Positions 1 to 12,043 of a stretch of 64,000 nt of DNA are shown in pieces (position 1 is the stretch's first letter; the number at the start of each line of letters is the position of its first letter). The position numbers were made by a program, and so were the translations under genes. This DNA is from Medicago truncatula (Eukaryota > Streptophyta > Magnoliopsida > Fabales > Fabaceae). The stretch spans positions 40,447,832 to 40,511,831 of the forward strand of contig NC_053046.1 in assembly GCF_003473485.1 (NCBI RefSeq), read 5' to 3'. Under the pieces are notes generated by a model that was given only the letters and a program-made list of their open reading frames with translations, searched no databases and was not told where the DNA came from.

Positions 1-256
1 AATTTTTCTTAATAAGTGAAAGAAAATCATTTGTGCAAATAAGAGGATATAAAGGAAGATCTCGGTATCTGTCAAAAGAAGGCATGATCTCCTTATAATA
101 AAACAAAGGAAGGGAAAAGAAAGGAATCAAATAGGGAAAAAAAAGAGAAGTGAAGGAATCATCATAGCATCACTGTATGTTTCACCATCTAAGCATAGCA
201 TATTAATTTTGAAGTAAAATATACTAACCACAAAAAAACTTTGAAGTAAAATATAC

Positions 257-3200
257 CTCAGCATCAAGACCTTTCTTTTTGCAAAAAGCTTGAAGAGCAT
301 CATGACCGTTTCGGTTGATACGTTCCAGAATTGCCGAAGTAGAGTATACAATAATATCAGGTTCAGCATCTTGAAACTCTAGTAAACTAATTTCAGACTG
401 CAATTTTTGGGAAAGGTAGAACATGCATAACTTCACTGGTTTATAAATAATGCTTCAATTTATAGAAAATGTATCATTCAACCAACACATAAGCGGAGTT
501 TTGAGATACATGCCTGAGATCCATACACACAGTGTAGCTTGATTTTCTCGATCTCCAACTTATAGAGTATCAAATTAGCGTCTCTTTGGTCATTAATACT
601 GTTTGAGTAAAAATCTACACCAGCCAAAGATTAAAAAGGAAAAATGTTAAAAGGCAGTTTACATGTTACTTAGAAACAGGAGGCCCCGCCTCTGCAAGAA
701 TATAGATGCAATGTGCTTGTAGAACTTAAATGATAAATTAACAAGCCTAGTTTGGATATTACAATATTATATCTGAATCCCTAGATGAAAACAAGGCAAA
801 AGAGTAGCCAGAGTACAAAAGCTAGCATCAAGGCGAAGTCAGCAAACAATTTTTGTCCACAAAACGGTATCTGTATGCTTTAAAAAATTTAGAACCTAGA
901 TAATCTTTGAAGAAATCATATACCTTTCCAATCTGAGCTATATCCATCATCATCTTCAGTGTGATATATCATTCTTATGTAAGACTCTTCATCAGCGTAA
1001 GCAGGTCTGAGGTACCCTAGAATAGAAACACCATTTGAAGGATGATCCATTCTCTTATCATATTCCACATTGACAGCCTAGAAGAAAATTCATATAGAAT
1101 CAATATTATTTCTTCCAGAGCTTATTGGTTTGTTAAATCATTCTCATGTTGAAACACTTGAAACAATTAATTTTTGGTTCTTGTCATTCGGGATGGGGGT
1201 ACCTTTTCCAAGCACTTCGAAAAGTAAATTGGATGAACTGGGTTACTATTATCTGAAAGTCCCCAATTCACTGGAGCGTTAGACTCTTCAATTTCCGGAA
1301 CCTGTTTGCAGAAGAATATATTTGTGATTTGAATTTTTTTAATGTATAACAGAAAACAAATCACGAAATTCCATAAATTAAGCATTAGAAACTGCAAACC
1401 TCAATATAATCTTCATCAAATGGGAACTCATCAGTGATGCCACCATTGAAAATGTCATATTCACTAATAGGTCTTCTATTATCATACATTGGGATGTCCA
1501 TTCCAATCAAAGCATTCTGAAGAAACAGAAACCTTGAATATAAAGTTCATAAATGTGAAACATAAGGATAAGGATAGAACAAATTAATACCATAAGGTGA
1601 GCACTTAAATTTACCTCTTAACTACAAAGAAAAAAAAGCTTTTTTAGCTAGCCATTGCACAAAGACGGTACATAGTCTCTCGATCTGTATTACTAATTAA
1701 TGCAAATAACATCATATAATTTGATACGCAGTATCTCTTCTATGAATGTGGATCATTATTTATAGTGAAGGCATTATGTTTAAGTGGGGAAGTACATATC
1801 GCGTCAGTCTAAAATAAAAGGATTGGTCACATTGGATAGTAATATGGTTTGAACAATGGTTATAAAAACCTCACCACATGAGCCAGCTTTTGGGGTTCAG
1901 TTACACCCAAACCAAAATTCTAAGATGATGTCAGATTTTTTCCTAAGCTTTTGGGCCACTCGTAGATGTCTAGTTTTATAAATCTCACACTCCATGTCCA
2001 GTCCTAGGGAGTGAGGGGAGGTTGAGAGTTCTTCATTGAATAGTTATCTGGCATGATAAATGGTTTTAAGTGAGGGGAAACCCTCACCAATGAGCTAGCT
2101 TTTGGAGTCGAGTTAGGCCATAACTCAAATTCTAAGAAACATCAAGAGAAAACAAAGGCACACAAAATTAGAGAACTAGAACTAACACAAAATTAGAGAA
2201 CTAGAACTAACACATCATTTGGAGGTGCTTAAAATGTTCACTGTTTGCAACTTGCACCAATTTCCAATTTGTATAGAGTAAAAATATGTATATATTTTTT
2301 AAAAGTAACTATTATCATACGAGGGAATTTTTTAAGCAAAGCTGGCCAATCATCCTTGCAGAAAAGACCACAAAATACTTACCACTGGATTGTGTGCACC
2401 ACGATCTTCCAAAAGGTTTACATCATCAAATATTTCAAAATACAAATCTACGTAAAAAGCAAAACAAAAATTTAGGTTAAAATTTTCAATGATGATACTG
2501 AACCATGATTATGCTAAGATAAATGATAATTCATATCTCATAAACAAAATATAGATTTATCAACAAAACAACAAACCTCCGAAATCATCAATAAGATATT
2601 GAAACTCGGCCCATGAAATTTGTTCATGTGGTTCAGAGTGTACCGATCCAGGAAATACTAGCAAAGCGTTTTTATTAGCCTAATACCAACAAAACAGGAC
2701 ATGGTGACAAAAGTATACAGATAATTACTACCTAAATACATCCAGTGATATCATACTTGGTAGGTTGTAATCGTAGATATTGCAAATTAACTTGTTTCAC
2801 ATACACAAAAGCATATAGGCGCAAACCTCAATAGTAGTTCTTGCTATTTCAGCAGAAGAGAGTCGAGCTGGTGGAAGATCGTTGGAAACTTTCAGTTCTT
2901 CAAGAGGATGATAACCTTGCTTACCCATGTAACTAGATGAATCGGGTATAGAATCTGAATAGTCTGCAGCAACGCCAATCTTTGAAACAAAATCATGCCC
3001 CGTGGATTGCCAAAAGAAGCGTGATGATCCAAAAAATGGACTTTTGCATCTAAAGATAAACAACACTGTTATCAGTGAACGAAGCATGTTAAAATCTGAA
3101 TAGTCATTATACATAGTTGGTAGTTATACTCCTAATTTAAATATTATAGCCCTCTGATCATGAGGTTTCTAGGTGGTTATTCTTTGTATAGAATTATTTT

Positions 3201-5029
3201 TCTCTAACTTCCACATATCTATTTTCTAAGTAGATGATAAACTAAATGATCTCACAACCACCATTAAAACGCTATAAGCAAGAGAAAAGAGAACAAGTTT
3301 TCAAATTTATAAATCTATTTTCTGAATAAGAGTACGGATAAATAAACGTCATTCATTGAAGAACCTTGTGCTGGTAAGATCATGCACTCTTCTCCCATCA
3401 ATAGGGAATTTGATTGAATTGCAAGTTATTCCATATGATGTTGGGTAACATATCCCTTCTGCAAGACACAGATTGTTGAACAAATATCAAAACACCGTCC
3501 AGCATGAAGAGATTGAAATACCCAGTTCTTAAGTTACAAATGTTCACATGTATGTATGCGCAAGTACATATCTAAAATCACCAAAAGAAATAAAACATCA
3601 TGTACAAAGGAAAATCCCAAAATCTGTAAAACCGAATAGAACTGTCCAAGTATTACACTTGAGATTTTATCAATAAAAAACCCGTTTCCACTTTCAATCA
3701 AGATTTTGTTCCTATTATCGTGATTAATTTCGTAAAATCTGCATTAAACCCCCAAAACTTAACGGCTTATTTGAAATCTCAATACTGAATACATAATATA
3801 AGCCTTTTTTTATAAAAGAAAAGCAAATGAATGAGCCTTATTGGGAAAAACCCAAGTCCCACATCGGATAGATAAGACTCTTGATAAGAGTTTATAAATA
3901 GGAGGCACTCCTCACCTTATGAACTGGTTTTTTAATTAAGGATGAGTTAGGCCTCAAATTTCAACATGGTATCAGAGCTTGTTGAATTCAAGGGCCACCT
4001 ACCAATCCACGCACCAATCCCAAAGAGTGCTGGGCGTGAGGGGGTGTATTGGGAAAAACCCAAGTCCCACATCGGATAGATAAAACTCTTGATAAGAGTT
4101 TATAAATTGGAGGCACTCCTCACCTTATGAACCGGTTTTTTAAGGATGAGTTAGGCCTAAAATTTCAAAAACTTTTCTTAGGATCAAAATTCAATTGCCT
4201 CCTCAGTTGATTGTGGTTTGTGACACCGAATTACAAGATACAGTGTATATAGCTAGTAGCTACTACAACCGCATATAACAAAATTTGAGATAGTTGAGTT
4301 ACTAACAAGTTGTTACAGGATTCCTAACTAACTTGCTAACTGACTTATGTATTAGTCTGAAAGGCTTGGTGAAGCACGGACACTCCTCGGATTAGGCGTG
4401 TCCCAGTGTCGGACACATGTCGTGTCCAACACCGACACATATCTGTGTGTCCGGTGTCCATGTATGTATGTGTGCTTCATGAAAACACAAAGTTTGATTT
4501 GATGGTATTTTTATTTATTAATGGATACTTTAAATTGAAGAGCTTAAGTGTCTGTTTGACAAGCACAATAAGCTAGCTTATCAGCTATCCGCTACTTTTT
4601 ACCAAACACTGCCTAATTATAATTCCGCAATTTTTTACCAAACAGTGCCTAATTACAATTTACCTTGTGATGTAAACACTTTGATGAATCAATGATCAAT
4701 GTGTGTGATATATACATACATACATTTATCAAATTAAATTATAACATCATATTCAAAAGCTATTTTAGGTAAGTATTCCAATAAATTTGTGAAGAATAAT
4801 TGAATTAGTCTATGAAATCAAAAGTAGCCTAAATTCCACACATCGCAACACAATAAAATAAAACGGTACTTCATATGCATGAAAGCTGTAAGAATACACA
4901 ACAATCCAAACATTTGAAAAGAAAAAAAAAATCGTGTTTGTGAAAAATGATGAAGAATGAAAAAGAGAAGAGAATGGGGAAGAAAGGTTACGAACCAGAG
5001 GCAAAAGGAAGTAGTGAAGAAGAAGCCAT
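257..5029 (-). CDS. At3g49140-like uncharacterized plastid protein (3' end outside window)
   Basis: Ten exons can be phased: 5029-4996, 3458-3365, 3049-2827, 2679-2577, 2447-2383, 1516-1400, 1301-1203, 1077-924, 614-514 and 397-257, totalling 1131 nt (377 codons). The first residues are MASSSLLPFAS, a Ser-rich start consistent with a plastid transit peptide. Recognisable blocks include GYHPLEEL, EPHEQISWAEFQYLIDDFGD, NALIGMDIP, HPSNGVSILGYLRPAYADEE and FQDAEPDIIV. These match my memory of Arabidopsis At3g49140, sometimes annotated as PPR-related although I see no PPR repeats. Its biochemical role is unknown to me. The final exon ends at a GT donor at 256-255, and the conserved C-terminal part is not found in 1-256, so the gene continues beyond the left edge. 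Intron 9 uses a GC donor. Intron 1 (1.5 kb) carries a TRIM and MITE remnants. Confidence 0.82.
1850..2140. mobile_element. Degenerate TRIM-like element in an intron
   Basis: Two diverged copies of one block flank a G-rich middle. The left copy is near 1870-1922 (tcaccacatgagccagcttt and following) and the right copy near 2082-2135 (tcaccaatgagctagctttt and following), both ending in caaattctaaga. The middle has gagtgaggggagg, which resembles a polypurine tract. This is the layout of a short LTR element, as in the clearer copy at 3838-4170. It lies in intron 5 of the At3g49140-like gene. The LTR borders are too decayed to define. Confidence 0.45.
2161..2210. repeat. 25-bp perfect tandem duplication
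   Basis: The unit starting cacaaaattagagaactaga occurs twice back to back (2161-2185 and 2186-2210) without a mismatch, inside intron 5 of the At3g49140-like gene. A recent slippage duplication is likely. Confidence 0.9.
3838..4170 (+). mobile_element. TRIM (terminal-repeat retrotransposon in miniature)
   Basis: Two direct repeats of about 125 bp, at about 3839-3966 and 4045-4170, share ttgggaaaaacccaagtccc and the end block gatgagttaggcct. Straight after the left repeat is tggtatcagagc (3967-3978), the standard primer-binding site complementary to initiator-Met tRNA. The purine-rich ggcgtgaggggg (4033-4044) precedes the right repeat like a polypurine tract. The internal part is about 78 bp with no coding capacity, so the element is non-autonomous. 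It sits in intron 1 of the At3g49140-like gene. No clean target-site duplication is visible. Confidence 0.85.
4370..4480. repeat. Small foldback element (GTGTCC-rich)
   Basis: The segment is bounded by tgaagcac and gtgcttca as an inverted repeat and is full of gtgtc/gacac words that pair with each other, so it can fold into a hairpin. It lies in intron 1 of the At3g49140-like gene. A diverged relative with the same gtgtccgtgtatg style words lies in intron 2 of the MEE22-like gene near 29530-29690. Confidence 0.5.
4548..4613. mobile_element. Short Harbinger-type MITE remnant
   Basis: A 66-bp segment runs from gtgtctgtttgac to accaaacactgcc and is flanked by TAA on both sides (4545-4547, 4614-4616). 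Its ends match those of the 825-bp element at 11219-12043. A second right-end copy (ccaaacagtgcc) follows at 4638-4649. It is most simply an internally deleted derivative of the same MITE family. Confidence 0.6.
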
Positions 5030-6760
5030 CGCGATGGTTTGTTTGTTTGAGAAGAAGAAGAAGAAAGAGTAAAAGCACTTTTCAGCTTATTTGTGTTGTG
5101 TTGTGTTGTGCGTGCAGTGAAACGAAACATGTGTGTTGGGTTTGTTTGTTTGTTTGGTTTCAGTTTTTTTATTTTCTGACACTGATTCTGAACTAACTTC
5201 GCTAACTTAAATTTTTTTTGTACTACTATTGTCTCTATCTACACCTTTTTCACTCAATCAAAGTTTTTTTTTTCTTTTCATTGAAATTGAAATTGACTTC
5301 GAAATAAGAGTAATTTGGGTTTTTTAATTTCATAATTGTCTTACATAGAAAAAATGTTTAAATTCTTGTAAAAAAAAGTATAGTTGACCATGAGCACCTT
5401 GGTGTGCCGCACGCTTGTGTGGTGCACTTGTTGTGTTAAAGTTATCGAAGGAGCTTGGACATGTAAAAGATAAATGTTATAAACTTAATTTTTGTTTCTC
5501 TTATTAGAAGTATCTTATTTGAGTTGTGTTCGTTTCTTAAAAAAATATTACTTGTAATATTATTTAACAATAAAATGAGTTTTATCTATTAAAAAACTCT
5601 TGTTAATTGTTGTTGATGGAGTTATTGAATTGGTTGAAATATTATAAACCAGGACTACTTATAGTAGGGGAAAAAAATAATTTATTAAATGTGGTCATAT
5701 CAAACGGAATGGATATTACTTTGTTTGAAGCTGATAGCAAATCTTTATATAATTTCTCTTAATAAATTTGGTGATATTGTTTTTAAGTGTAAAAATCTCT
5801 TATTTAATAAACTCAATTTTGTATTAGTTTTGAGGTAATCAATTTTGACCGAACGAGACCTAGCCTAATGAGGCATAAAATCTCATATTTCATGAGTTTT
5901 GCTTTGTTGATGAATCCACATGTATAAGGAGTAATTGCAGTGCATCCCATTTCATCACATTAATTTTTTTTAGTTTAGTTGTTAATATGTTTTTTATACC
6001 ATATACTCTATGACAATAACGTAATTATGTGTGTGTCTAATCGAAAATATCTTTGTTCCATCTCCAAAGTCCAAATGATTATTTTGTATGAACCAAACAT
6101 TGAGTGTCCCACCAACGTGTCTTGCCAAATCACTGACACTTACCACTGTACTTTCAATAGAATATGAAGAATATCCCAAGCATCCTATCCAATTTCGAAA
6201 CAATAGGCAATGGCCATGAAAGATTTTTTTTTTTCCTTAAAATGTCGATAACGAACAATTCTTATAAAAGAAAAATAAGTGGAAGGGAATGAAACTCCAC
6301 TCCACTAATCCTAATTAAAAATTAATTTTATTATTCAATGTTATAATTTTTAGATATTTTGATATTAAATCACTAAAATACCAAGTCATTTTGCATTTTA
6401 AAAAGTTTAATGATAAGATTCAACTAAACGTATAATAAATAATTTTAATTAGTTTTGAAAAATAAAAACTATGTCGCCTTAATGTTTTTGTTTTATTGGT
6501 CTTAATCATCCGGTTCTTGACTAAAAATGACCTTGACAATTCAGAGTTTGACTGAATTGAGTAAAATTTGACCAATGATTATTTTAGTTAGAATTCAAAC
6601 TCTACAAATGATGCGTCCTTAACTGAAGCTCGTTAACCTGTTTGTGTCACCTTAATGTTTTCTTAATGTAATCAATTAACAATAATTCATGAGAGGTTAT
6701 TGAAATTTTTCTAAATAATGAACAAATGAAAAACTTCATCATTTGCATCAATATCTAGGA
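5030..6760. other. Intergenic region, no gene seen
   Basis: This is the region between the 5' end of the At3g49140-like gene and the 3' end of the polygalacturonase gene, both on the minus strand. It should contain the promoter and 5' leader of the former just above 5030. The only open frames are short and low in complexity. I recognise no coding homology and no complete transposon. Confidence 0.6.
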
Positions 6761-9700
6761 CTAGTAATAGTTGGCACATGAACCTAACTGGTGGCTGATC
6801 AACTCAGAACATGGCCATGGACTAACCTGAAGAGCAACTCCAGACACATCAGAACACTGCCAAGATGGAGTTCTGCTTCTAGTTCCATTCACTCCATGAA
6901 GGTTGATATCAGATAAACAAATATCAGTAAAAGGAGAGTGTTTCATTCCTTTTATAAGACCAGCTTGCAAAACCTTCACACCCCATACATTCGCCATTGT
7001 AATACCCTTCACAATTGGGAGAGCATTAGAATCATATTTATCATCAGCATGGTCACCAACATCACCTGAGATCTTTATACCCTTTCTTGCATTCTCTATA
7101 TACACATTGGACACATTTATATTCTTTATATACCCTCCCCTTCCAATATTTGTCTTAATGTGTATACCGATTCCCATGTTGTAAAGGTTGATGTGTTCAG
7201 CAAGTATGTTTTCCACTCCACCTGATGTTTCACTGCCAACGGCGATCCCGGCGAATGGAGATGATCCACTCACACGCCGGATGGTGATGTTAGAGCTCGA
7301 ACGACCGTAGGCAATTCCGTATTCGTCCCAACCACTCTTCACTGCGACAAGATCGTCTCCCGTGGATATGTATGAGTCCTCTATGCATACATTTGAACTT
7401 GAATCTGCATAAATGAAATTTACTTAGATGATGATGCACATTTACGATTGAAGTATCAGGTGCACAAGTATCTGATAAATCTTACAACTATCCTTGAAAA
7501 CTACATGATACAATGCATTTAGGACACTTACATAGATTTGCTTAAAGAAAACCATAAAATATGACAAATATTTAATGAAATTCTTAAAACTCAAATTGAG
7601 AACATGTTTCTTAGGGATTACTTTATCTATTTCACTATGCACAAGATGTATGGCATGATTAGACAGTACTCTTACCTGGATCAATGCCATCAGTATTGGG
7701 GGAGTCACGCGGAGCCAAAATTGTAGCAAACCGAATAACAACATTGCTGCAAAGAACGGATGAAAAGTTACTTGTCGGTCACATAACCACTTAAAAATGT
7801 CACATGGCTTCAAGTTTTGGTTTCAATCATTCAGACTAAGATTTAGTGGTAAAAGTTTGTAGGAGTGAGATAGTAAAAAATTCACCGCTAGAGCTACACA
7901 CAGATATAGGCTTGATTGAAAGTTGCTTATAGGTCACCTGACCAGTTAAAAAAGTCTTATGATTTGATGTGTTCAATTTGTACTGACTTATTAAAGTATA
8001 ATAATCTTTGGATAAATGACTTATATTTGACATATACCTGCAGTAAACTGGGTGTATGTTCCAAAAGGGAGAATCCTTGAAGATCACATTTGAAATAATA
8101 ATATCTTTGGAATTCACAAATTCAACAAGATTTGGTCTGGTAAATTGAAGAGTTCTCTTCCTCCACATATTCCACCATACATCTCCTTGACCATCAATTG
8201 TCCCATTCTCACCTATGAAAATTTTAATACAAGGGAGAAAGAAAGGATTTAGTCTTGACATGAAATCCTGTAGCTTTGAAACTTGAAGGACAAAAGACAC
8301 CCACTCAATTATGAATATGCAGTGCGGTATAAAGCATTTCTAAAATGCAATGATATTTTTCTCTCTGTGTCCTCTAAAAATATGTTAGATTTCATTCTTC
8401 ATATACCTTCTACTATCATATTATTGTTATGTTAGAACAGCAACCCAGTTCAAAAGTAAAAGATACGAAAGAAACACAAACAAAAAATAAACAATAATGA
8501 TCGCAGAGTTCAGTCAATTGTGCACACGTTTCTGACTGCAGAGCAGCCCAGTACTTTTCTATTATCACTAAAGGCTTAGGAATTAGAGAATAAAGCTTGT
8601 ATTTAAATATTATGGTCCACTACATTCTACAAAAAAAATATCAGTACTTCATTTTGTACGAAATATTAGATACGCACCTGTGATTACTACATCCTGAAGT
8701 CCATCTCCATGGATAAAGCTCATATACCTTCCTCCAGGACGCTCCCTTCCTCTTCCATAAGATGGCAAGGGTGCAATTAAAGGCCAGTTCGACGAATCCT
8801 GAGGAATCAAGAGAGAAAAGGAATTCAAAAGAAGTCCTCCCACACGAAATCAAATATGGTGGTAACAGCCAAAATTTCTATTGCAAACTGTTGAGGTTTA
8901 AATATTGTAGTATCACCATTCTACAACCTAATGCTCTTGGAACACATGATTTCTCCAATCCGATTCATAAGTTGAAACAAGACATAATTAGGGCCTGTTG
9001 ATTGTGTTCTTGTTTCATTGTTTTTAAAACATTTTGTTCTCCAACTGGATTAAGTAAATGGTTAGATAACTTCATAACATAAGTTACCAAGCGATATCGC
9101 AAACAAGAAAATATGGAAAGTGACTAAAATAAGTCAGACGTATCTTGAACTTTCTCCCCTAATGCTGTAGAAATCGACACGAATACAGCCAAAAGATTAA
9201 TCTATGGCAAACTATGAGTACCAAGAAAATCAATAGACCTATCCAACCACTGACAACATGGTGCCTTTCAAGACCTTTTTTTTTACAGGAATTGGCAATG
9301 ACAACAAAAAGAAAAGTTGCGATCTAGCTCCAACTGAGATGACTATGGAGTGAAAGAAGTAATGGAAAGATATGGGCATGTGCTTCAATCCTCATCAATA
9401 GCATGCGTGTGCTCGAGGAATGGTGTTAATGCCATATGTTAACACTAAGATCTTTTACTTCCATCAGGGTCGGGCTGAGCATGCATGTGAACCAGTGAAC
9501 TTCGGGGCTTACCCCAAAATTTCACCTTTCCCTCATGCTCACGTTCTGTTTGTATTTTGAATGAAATTAGGTAGTTGTTAACATATGACTATAGCTAGAG
9601 GAACCTTTTTGAGCAGTTGTGATTTGTCTTTCATTCACAATGTGTATAGACGCTCTATAGTTATAACACAGATGGAGGATCACACAAAGTTACAACATTC

Positions 9701-11073
9701 CTGGAGACTGTCAAATAACTCCCGATGGATGAAGAAGCTTTGAAAAATTATACAATCAAATTGTTTAGGAAATTTCAAGGTGAGTTGATTGGCTCTCAAA
9801 TTTTTGCCAGAGAAAGTTTGATTTTCCCCTGAAGTGTCACATATAAGGTTCATGTAATGAACAAAGAGCACTCCAACTCTTATATCTCTCTTAATGTCAT
9901 TTCAAAATAAGCAAATTATAGTTGCCACATGTTTGAATTTTTAGGTATCATTTATATTACGATGGATCACATCACCAATGGTAAAAGGAGTCAAAGGATT
10001 GGCAAGTAAACAATTCCAAGAATGCAACAACAATAATGCCTCCAGTACTTCATTGTTTTATACTGTTATGGTTCAATACTTCAATCTCTTGAACTATCTG
10101 ATAAAGCTTCACAGTCAGAAAAACTTCACAAAGTTGTGACTTAAGGTTTAAAAAAGTTAATTGAAGAATTTCTATGCATTGGAATTTAATGTTTTAAAAT
10201 TGAAATTGGTTAAGTCGGAAACCTGATGGTTCAATGGTTAGTTCAATCCTGAGTTACAGTAGGTTCAACCGGTTTAATTTTCTTTGCATTATTTTGTTTT
10301 TACTTATGTAATCCAGTTCAACCACGGCTGGTTGAACCGACTGAACCATGACCCGGATGTCTCATCCGTTTGATCTCCGGTCTGATTTTTAAAACATTGA
10401 TTTGGAATCAATGGAAGAGTCTGGAAATTCAACGTTCGAAGTTATCTCAAAACTTTGGTGATCATCCACTCATACACACCTACCTACTTTACTAATATAG
10501 TGTAGAATTTGAAATCACTCAAAAAGATCTCTCTAGTTATATAATATTCCTATTTTCTTAAGTACCTAATTGTCTTAAAAATATAAACACATTGTACTTG
10601 TACAATCAATTAAAATAAAGCACATATTTCAATAAAATGGATCCATGTAGCATAATTAACAACACAACTATTAGTATTTAGTACTATAATACTTTTCAAG
10701 AGAATGGTAAAGGGTGATCTTATCTTATTACCTGTGTGGCTTTGATAACAGCACCAGCAGCAAGATGAAGAGTCATATGACTAGTAAGATTGAAGGGCTC
10801 AGTCAAATATACCCCTGGTGGTACATAAAGGGTGGTGCCACCTTCCCTTTGAGACAAATGATTAATTCTGTAAATAGCTTCTCTAAAAGCTTTGGTGTTG
10901 AGAGTGTGTCCATCACCGACACCACCAAAATCTGTTAAGGAAATGTTGTCGGTTCTGTACTTAAGTGGTACTATGTTGGAACATGTTATCACTTCATTGT
11001 TCTCACTCAAAACACAAACCCAACAACATGTGTACAAGAACAACAACGTTAGCTTTGTGAATCCGAGGAACAT
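6761..11073 (-). CDS. Probable polygalacturonase (glycoside hydrolase family 28)
   Basis: Five exons join in phase: 11073-10732, 8798-8678, 8212-8038, 7746-7676 and 7404-6761, giving 450 aa. A hydrophobic N-terminus (MFLGFTKLTLLFLYTCCWVCV) indicates secretion to the cell wall, where family members hydrolyse alpha-1,4-galacturonan of pectin. Visible GH28 signatures are SPNTDGID (Asp232) and STGDD (Asp253, Asp254), which carry the catalytic aspartates, with right-handed beta-helix repeats around them. The usual G-H-G block is replaced by SSPFAGIAVGSE (284-295), and the usual R-I-K reads HIK (318-320). I recall similar changes in one plant clade of 'probable polygalacturonases', so activity on homogalacturonan should not be assumed. 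The length fits this clade. Intron 1 (1.9 kb) contains a MITE, and a Harbinger-type MITE sits in the promoter. Confidence 0.92.
10188..10398. mobile_element. MITE-like element rich in GGTTCAACCGG
   Basis: The ends are inverted repeats of aatgttttaaaa (left 10188-10199; right complement at about 10387-10398). The interior has repeated gttcaaccggt and gttgaaccgactgaacc words that can pair. It lies in intron 1 of the polygalacturonase gene. No exact target-site duplication is visible, so the superfamily is left open. Confidence 0.55.
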
Positions 11074-11218
11074 GTTTTCTCCACTTTAGATTTGCAACTA
11101 GAGAAAGAGGATAGAACAATCTTTGTTCCTTCTACGGTTTTTTTTCTCTTTCAAACCTATCTATGAATCTACACTTAATAATAATAAGTGTGACAAAAAA
11201 AGTTGGTAAAGCATTTAA

Positions 11219-12043
11219 GGGTCTGTTTGGGAAACTAAAAAAATAGCTTTTAGCTTTTAACTTATAGCTTATAAGCTCGTTTGACAAAAAAAGTTCTGTT
11301 TGGTAACACTTTTTTACCATGAGCTTATAGCTTATTTCACGAGCTTATAAGCTATTTTTTAGAAGCTATTCCAAGTAGCGTTTGAGCTTATAGCTTATAG
11401 CTTCTCACTTTTTCTTCCAATTTTACCCTTATTATTTCATTTAAATTGTATTTTTATCCATTATAATTTTTATAATAAGCTACGTAATAAAGACTACTAT
11501 CTCTTTATTCCAATTTTTGTATATATATCAGCTGGCCTTTTTTTTTTTTTTTTTTAAATTATATACCTTCGTTTTTTTTTTTACGAAACAAAATACTATT
11601 ATTCTATTAGTGTTACTTTTTATTTTTATTTTTTTGAGGTAAGTGTTATTTTCTTTATTCTCTATTATTAGTATTACTCTATTAGTGCTACTTTTTTTTT
11701 TTTTTTTTGAGGTAAATGTTATTTTCTTTATAAAGTAGAAACACTTAAATGATAATAAATATAGGATAAAATTTTAGTGAATAAAATTTAATTTAATTTA
11801 TAATACATAAGATATATTAAATTAATAAATTTAAAGTATTTTTTTAAAGAAAAATTAATTTACAAAATTACAAATAATTAAATTAATGATATAATTTTTA
11901 TTATGAATTAAGAATACCCTTTATGTCATTTTACATTTATCAGCTAGTTGAACCGCTATTTTTACCAAACACTTCAGTTAGCTTATCAGCTAAAAGCTAT
12001 CAGCTAGCTTATCAGCTATCCGCTATTTTTACCAAACAGAGCC
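11219..12043. mobile_element. Harbinger-type MITE, 825 bp
   Basis: The left end gggtctgtttgg and right end ccaaacagagcc form terminal inverted repeats and are flanked by TAA on each side (11216-11218 and 12044-12046), the three-base target site typical of PIF/Harbinger elements. The subterminal parts repeat agcttatagcttata and the complementary atcagctaaaagctatcagc. The core is very AT-rich and has no transposase. The element begins 145 bp upstream of the polygalacturonase start codon. Confidence 0.85.

Noticed and set aside
4957..5196. Plus-strand frame rich in Lys and Arg
   Set aside because: It is the antisense of the At3g49140-like first exon and its Ser-rich leader.
6903..7184. Plus-strand 93-codon frame
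   Set aside because: Antisense shadow of the last polygalacturonase exon.
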